From positions 135,088,001 to 135,152,000 of the forward strand of contig CM059584.1 in NCBI GenBank assembly GCA_030407085.1: a stretch of DNA of 64,000 nt. The letters are read 5' to 3'. The stretch is from Trichopria drosophilae. Its lineage: Eukaryota; Arthropoda; Insecta; Hymenoptera; Diapriidae. The notes under the pieces were generated by a model that did no database searches, was not told where the DNA came from, and worked only from the letters and a program-made list of their open reading frames with translations. Below are positions 60,481 through 64,000 of the stretch, piece after piece; the stretch's first letter is position 1; each line of letters opens with the position of its first letter. The position numbers were made by a program, and so were the translations under genes.

Positions 60481-61210
60481 ATTATCCCTTTTATGCATTG
60501 TACCTGGAAATCTGCACTCTGTCAAAGTAGATGTAGGGGCATGCAGCGCTTTGCTATGGGCTTTGATTCAGTGGCAAATAGTAACGGTGAATCAGGATCG
60601 GACGGAACTCGATAATTTGCGGTCAATATAGCAGAATACCGTAACCTAGTACCTAGTTGTTCAGGTGCGTTTTCGTCCTGGAAATTGCAATTTTATTTTC
60701 AGAAAGAATCTCCATCGATGGAGAAGAACCGGTAAGTGCTCGACTGGCGTCTAAATAATAACTTAAGGCCGTAATGTGCGATAAAACTTTAACGATTTTA
60801 TCCTCGATAAATGGTCTCTAACAATAAATATCGATCGAAAATGAACGTCTCTGGAACAAAAGTAATTTCTTTATATTTGAGTATGACTTCAAAATAAAAA
60901 CTATTCTGTTAAGTGTAATAGACTAAAAGGCCTAATTAAAGTTAATGTTGGTATCGCATGCGAATGTCGTAACGGCGAAAAACATGGTTTGCATCGCAGA
61001 GATATAATAACAACCTTTTCATCTATTTGCGATTCAGCGCGCTGGAAAATGTGAGGGAATGGCACGAGCTGAAACATCATTGTTTGGTATATACATATGT
61101 GAACTCGTTTCTAACTAGAGTGCGATCGTATTCACGCCGGAAGAGACGAGTTGTACGGTACTAATAGTAGCTTCGCACATGCGATGGCGAATTACGGCCC
61201 TGTGTTTATC
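60481..61210. promoter_or_regulatory. Repeat-free, higher-complexity island
   Basis: GC content and CG dinucleotides rise relative to both flanks, and homopolymer A/T runs nearly vanish. A candidate micro-exon with strong splice signals lies inside (60703-60731). An 86-codon frame at 60371-60631 overlaps the left edge and is not recognised. The reading as a conserved or regulatory segment is an inference from composition. Confidence 0.3.
60703..60731 (+). CDS. Candidate 29-nt micro-exon (hypothetical)
   Basis: A strong acceptor, GCAATTTTATTTTCAG ending 60702, and a consensus donor, ACCG|GTAAGTG from 60732, bracket 29 nt. All three frames are open; the most protein-like reads RISIDGEEP, the others KESPSMEKN and KNLHRWRRT. 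At 29 nt it would shift frame when skipped, which fits a regulated micro-exon or an exon of a non-coding RNA. With only nine residues no family can be assigned, and chance pairing of two good splice sites in 64 kb is not excluded. Confidence 0.3.
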
Positions 61211-63112
61211 AGGTTTAACCCACTATGAGGTGTTTAACTAACTATGTCTTCAATTATGCACATAATCTTAAATTGCGCTCCAAACTTTTAAATTTTGGTA
61301 GTTTTTTAGTAATCTATGAAAATTAAATAACCCTGGTAGAATTGGTCCAGTAAGGTTTTATAAGTTAACCAGATTTGGCCCCAATAGGATTCTAGCCGGG
61401 TTAGCCTATCCCATTCAGATTCTGAATACAAATACCAAGATGAAATAAGGTTTCAGGACGCTAAAATATATATTACTATTTTTTGTCTAGTTTCATTAGA
61501 AATATAACTGACCTAACATAATATTTTTGGTGAAATCAACCAGAATCCTGAATGCTGTTACTAAAAAAACTGTAAGAGCAATCAGAACATTCTTTTAGGG
61601 CAATTTTATTTCAGACTTTTTCTAGAATTCTTTTTGTTCTTCCTTATGTTGATTATGAAAATGGTAATATTCAAAGACGAAAATGCAACATAATATTGTA
61701 CTTTACTCGTATCATTGGAAGACAAATTTAACGAGTGAAAGGTTGTTCGACAGGTTTTTCAATCGAGTAATGTAGCAAACGATACGTATCTCACTTCGAT
61801 AATGACTGTTTGCGTATTGCAAGCATATCGTGTCATCGAAAACTTGATCGGATCATCCAAATGCGTAATTCACTTACCCATTTCATAACAAGGGATCAAT
61901 GGTAATTGTCATCGTGATTATGACATTACACCGCTGATGAAAATGTCAATGCCTATGGTGATGATGATGAAACATTTTATAACGTGATCGGTAATGATAA
62001 TTTGACACCTTTTCATTTCAATAATTTATTCAATACTCAAAAGTTTAACAAGCTTTTTTAAATGTAACGTTTTAAAGAGTTACAGAATACATTGCAAAAT
62101 TCACTGCTCAACTTGGGTGAAAAAAGAGTGATGGTATCGATAAAAGATATGGTTCGTAATCTCTTCACAACAGCTTTCTCCTAGGGTTAAATTTAATCTA
62201 ATATAAACATGGTCGATCTACCGGGATGATTGGAAAATCAACAGCGTGTTCTAACTGGACAAAGCTCTTACGAACGAATACACTCAATATTACCTAAAGG
62301 GATCACATTATTGATCAAGTCGATGTATATAAATATTGTATATATTGTAACAAACATATATGACAATAGGTTAGAAAACGTGGTAAAAATTTAATACTAA
62401 ATGCTTTGGAGCGCATGAAAGGTCACGAAGGCAGTCAACTTTACAACTTTCAAAAATAAAGGATCAGAATTTAAAAAACAACTTTAATGGTTTATTTTAA
62501 ACCTATTCGATTATTTCAAATTCTTCGGTTGTTTTTAATAAATTTAAAGATTTTCTTTTTAGAATTGTCCGACTTTTTTTGCTACTTCAGATGTAGAGAA
62601 TGATAATTAAATTTATTTAACACTTAACATTGTATGTATTAATTAATTTCAAAAAACATATTACCTCCTATGAATATTATATACTATTTATGCAAATTTC
62701 AACATAACATGATACTAAAATACCCATTTTAATAAAAAATGAAAAGTCTGATTGACATTTAATAGAAGTTTAACTGTACAAAAAATGAATTTTATAAAAC
62801 TAGCTTGCATTAAATAACAACATCAAATTAGAAGTGACGTAATATTTAAGGCATAAAACTTAATGACGAAATGAAGCTAAATTGAGCTACTAACAATCGT
62901 AAAAGTAAATTTACATGAACATTTATAATGCATTTAATTAATCCTTTTCTGAAACACTTTATTCGATAACTTTGAACGATTTCAAAATTCTTACACGTTC
63001 ACCTTATTTTCTTCAAGTTTGACATAATACTACGAACTTTTTTAACATTCGATATATCGAAGTTTGCTCTGGTAATTTACGTTCAAGGATAAGAAGTTTC
63101 GAAAGAACTTAC
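61211..63112. other. AT-rich non-coding stretch
   Basis: Nothing recognised. A GTAAGT-like donor on minus near 61875 follows sequence with stops in all frames, so I do not treat it as coding. The rest is AT-rich. Confidence 0.4.
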
Positions 63113-63179
63113 CACAGTTGTATGCAGCCTCACCGGCTGACATCGCACTTGACGGAGATTCGAGACAACTGCTGCATAT
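63113..63179 (-). CDS. Candidate internal exon, 67 nt (hypothetical)
   Basis: On the minus strand TTCTTGTTTGCCTTCCAG (AG at 63180-63181) precedes 67 nt, which are followed by the consensus donor TGTG|GTAAGTT (from 63112 downwards). One frame reads ICSSCLESPSSAMSAGEAAY, ending in Asn-Cys, with three Cys including a CxxC. A second open frame reads YAAVVSNLRQVRCQPV and on; the third has a stop. GC content is well above the flanks. A CxxC could hint at a zinc-binding domain, but nothing else supports that. Best splice context in the window, still unproven. Confidence 0.4.
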
Positions 63180-63181
63180 CT

Positions 63182-63881
63182 GGAAGGCAAACAAGAATAC
63201 CATTAAATTCCCTATTTGTTTCTTGTCAGATTCGAAAACTTATTACTTATGTTGTAGAAAATGAATGATAATAATGATTAAACATCCAGTCAAACTAAGT
63301 TTGTCAATTTATAATTCTCTGCAGATTTTCAAATTGAATTTATCAATTTCAACTCTTCAAAGTAGAATTTCACAGAACTTCGATCAAAATGTTTTATTTA
63401 TTTGTCTACTTTTAATAAAAAGTTTATGTTATAATTATGCTTTTATTCTTTGTCAAAATAAGTAATAAAGTTCAGAAATAATTAATAACCATTTAAGTAA
63501 TTGTCACATTCACGAGAATTTTCAGTTCATTCATTTCAGTTATAATTCAGCATCCAAATGATGAGTTGATGTTTGTTTACATCTCTTTTTATTAATATTT
63601 TAATTAAAAACAATTTTTTAATTAAGCAAATTTATATTTTTTGAAATTTGAAGAGTGTATCTGAATTAGCCAGAAAATTACGTTCACATTTCCAATATTA
63701 TCGAGCAATGGGCGGAAATAAATCGTGTCACTTTGAAATACTCTCTCTGTGCACAAATTAAATGAACATCGTTTCGCTTTTAGAAATTGAATATTGGTTC
63801 TGAAAATCAGTGAATAGTAAGTGAATATTGGATTTGAAAATTAGAGAAAATACCTAATAGTAACGGGAAGTTCAGAAATCT
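63182..63881. other. AT-rich non-coding stretch
   Basis: No structure found apart from the acceptor tract of the candidate exon at its left edge. The 66-codon frame at 63265-63465 is Ile/Leu/Asn-rich and shows no motif. Confidence 0.4.
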
Positions 63882-63982
63882 CCACTCTCTAAATTTCTTG
63901 GAGTGAAAATTCACTTTTTATGCAGTAAAAATTGAGCGACTCTAGAAAAAGAGTGAATTCTTACTCCGAGTAATTTGGAGAA
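63882..63982. mobile_element. Hairpin MITE with AAATTTCTTGGAGTGA termini (copy 2)
   Basis: CTCTAAATTTCTTGGAGTGA and AATTCACTTTT at the left pair with AGAGTGAATTC and CTCCGAGTAATTTGGAG at the right. The termini match the element at 12950-13205, but this copy is only about 100 bp and lacks its long GAGTGAA-rich middle. It is probably an internally deleted relative. Confidence 0.65.
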
Positions 63983-64000
63983 CTTTTTACACTTTCATGA

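Noticed and set aside
61875..61965. Minus-strand donor near 61875 as a coding exon
   Set aside because: The best acceptor-bounded segment has stops in all three frames.

Overview
The window looks like AT-rich, gene-poor nuclear DNA of an insect, either a very large intron or an intergenic desert. I see no complete protein-coding gene, rRNA, tRNA or CRISPR array. The insect assignment (possibly Hymenoptera) is an inference. It rests on the AT-rich background broken by small GC-richer islands, an RNase H-bearing LINE remnant, and many short DNA-transposon derivatives: TTAA-flanked piggyBac-like elements, TA-flanked pogo-like elements and one hAT-like element with an 8-bp duplication.

The recognisable content is mostly mobile DNA. 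From left to right: a TTAA-flanked inverted-repeat element (1444-2534) with a pogo-like element nested in it; two copies of a GGGAGCAAAATA repeat (4.7 and 13.2 kb); a block of ~120-bp units carrying AAAATGGCGGATCC (8.6-11.15 kb) with an independent 115-bp hairpin MITE at 8863; a hairpin element at 12.95 kb with a relative at the right edge of the window; a nearly identical direct plus inverted duplication (13.6-14.6 kb); a five-unit ~170-bp tandem array (17.64-19.8 kb) split by two TTAA insertions, the larger of which holds a further 312-bp element; a long-TIR hairpin (19.8-20.1 kb); two abutting pogo-like elements (20.15-20.55 kb); a dead LINE (21.86-23.19 kb) interrupted by a hAT-like MITE; fold-back structures at 29.1, 32.5, 33.7, 34.8, 38.5/40.9, 45.4, 48.5/50.9 and 56.4-58.2 kb; two members of an AACCTCAAA-TIR family (43.3 and 55.8 kb); and a second 312-bp element at 37.25 kb.

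A recurring design is an inverted-repeat element whose arms are themselves short tandem repeats, often with unequal unit numbers in the two arms. The most widespread unit, ~115-126 bp, contains AAAATGGCGGATCCAATATG, which holds a YY1/Pho-like ATGGCGG core. It occurs at about ten places, including inside both large TTAA-flanked elements.

Between the repeats lie GC-richer, low-repeat islands (about 2.6-3.3, 12.2-12.8, 15.7-15.9, 21.1-21.6, 23.7-27.1, 31.7-32.1, 35.8-36.3, 39.4-39.9, 44.6-45.0, 46.9-47.6, 55.1-55.4 and 60.5-61.2 kb) that could hold enhancers, promoters or small exons. A few short open segments there are bounded by good splice consensus: minus strand 44741-44812 and 63113-63179, plus strand 25744-25861 and 60703-60731. 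They are offered only as candidate exons. They do not assemble into one gene model, and none matches a protein family I can name.
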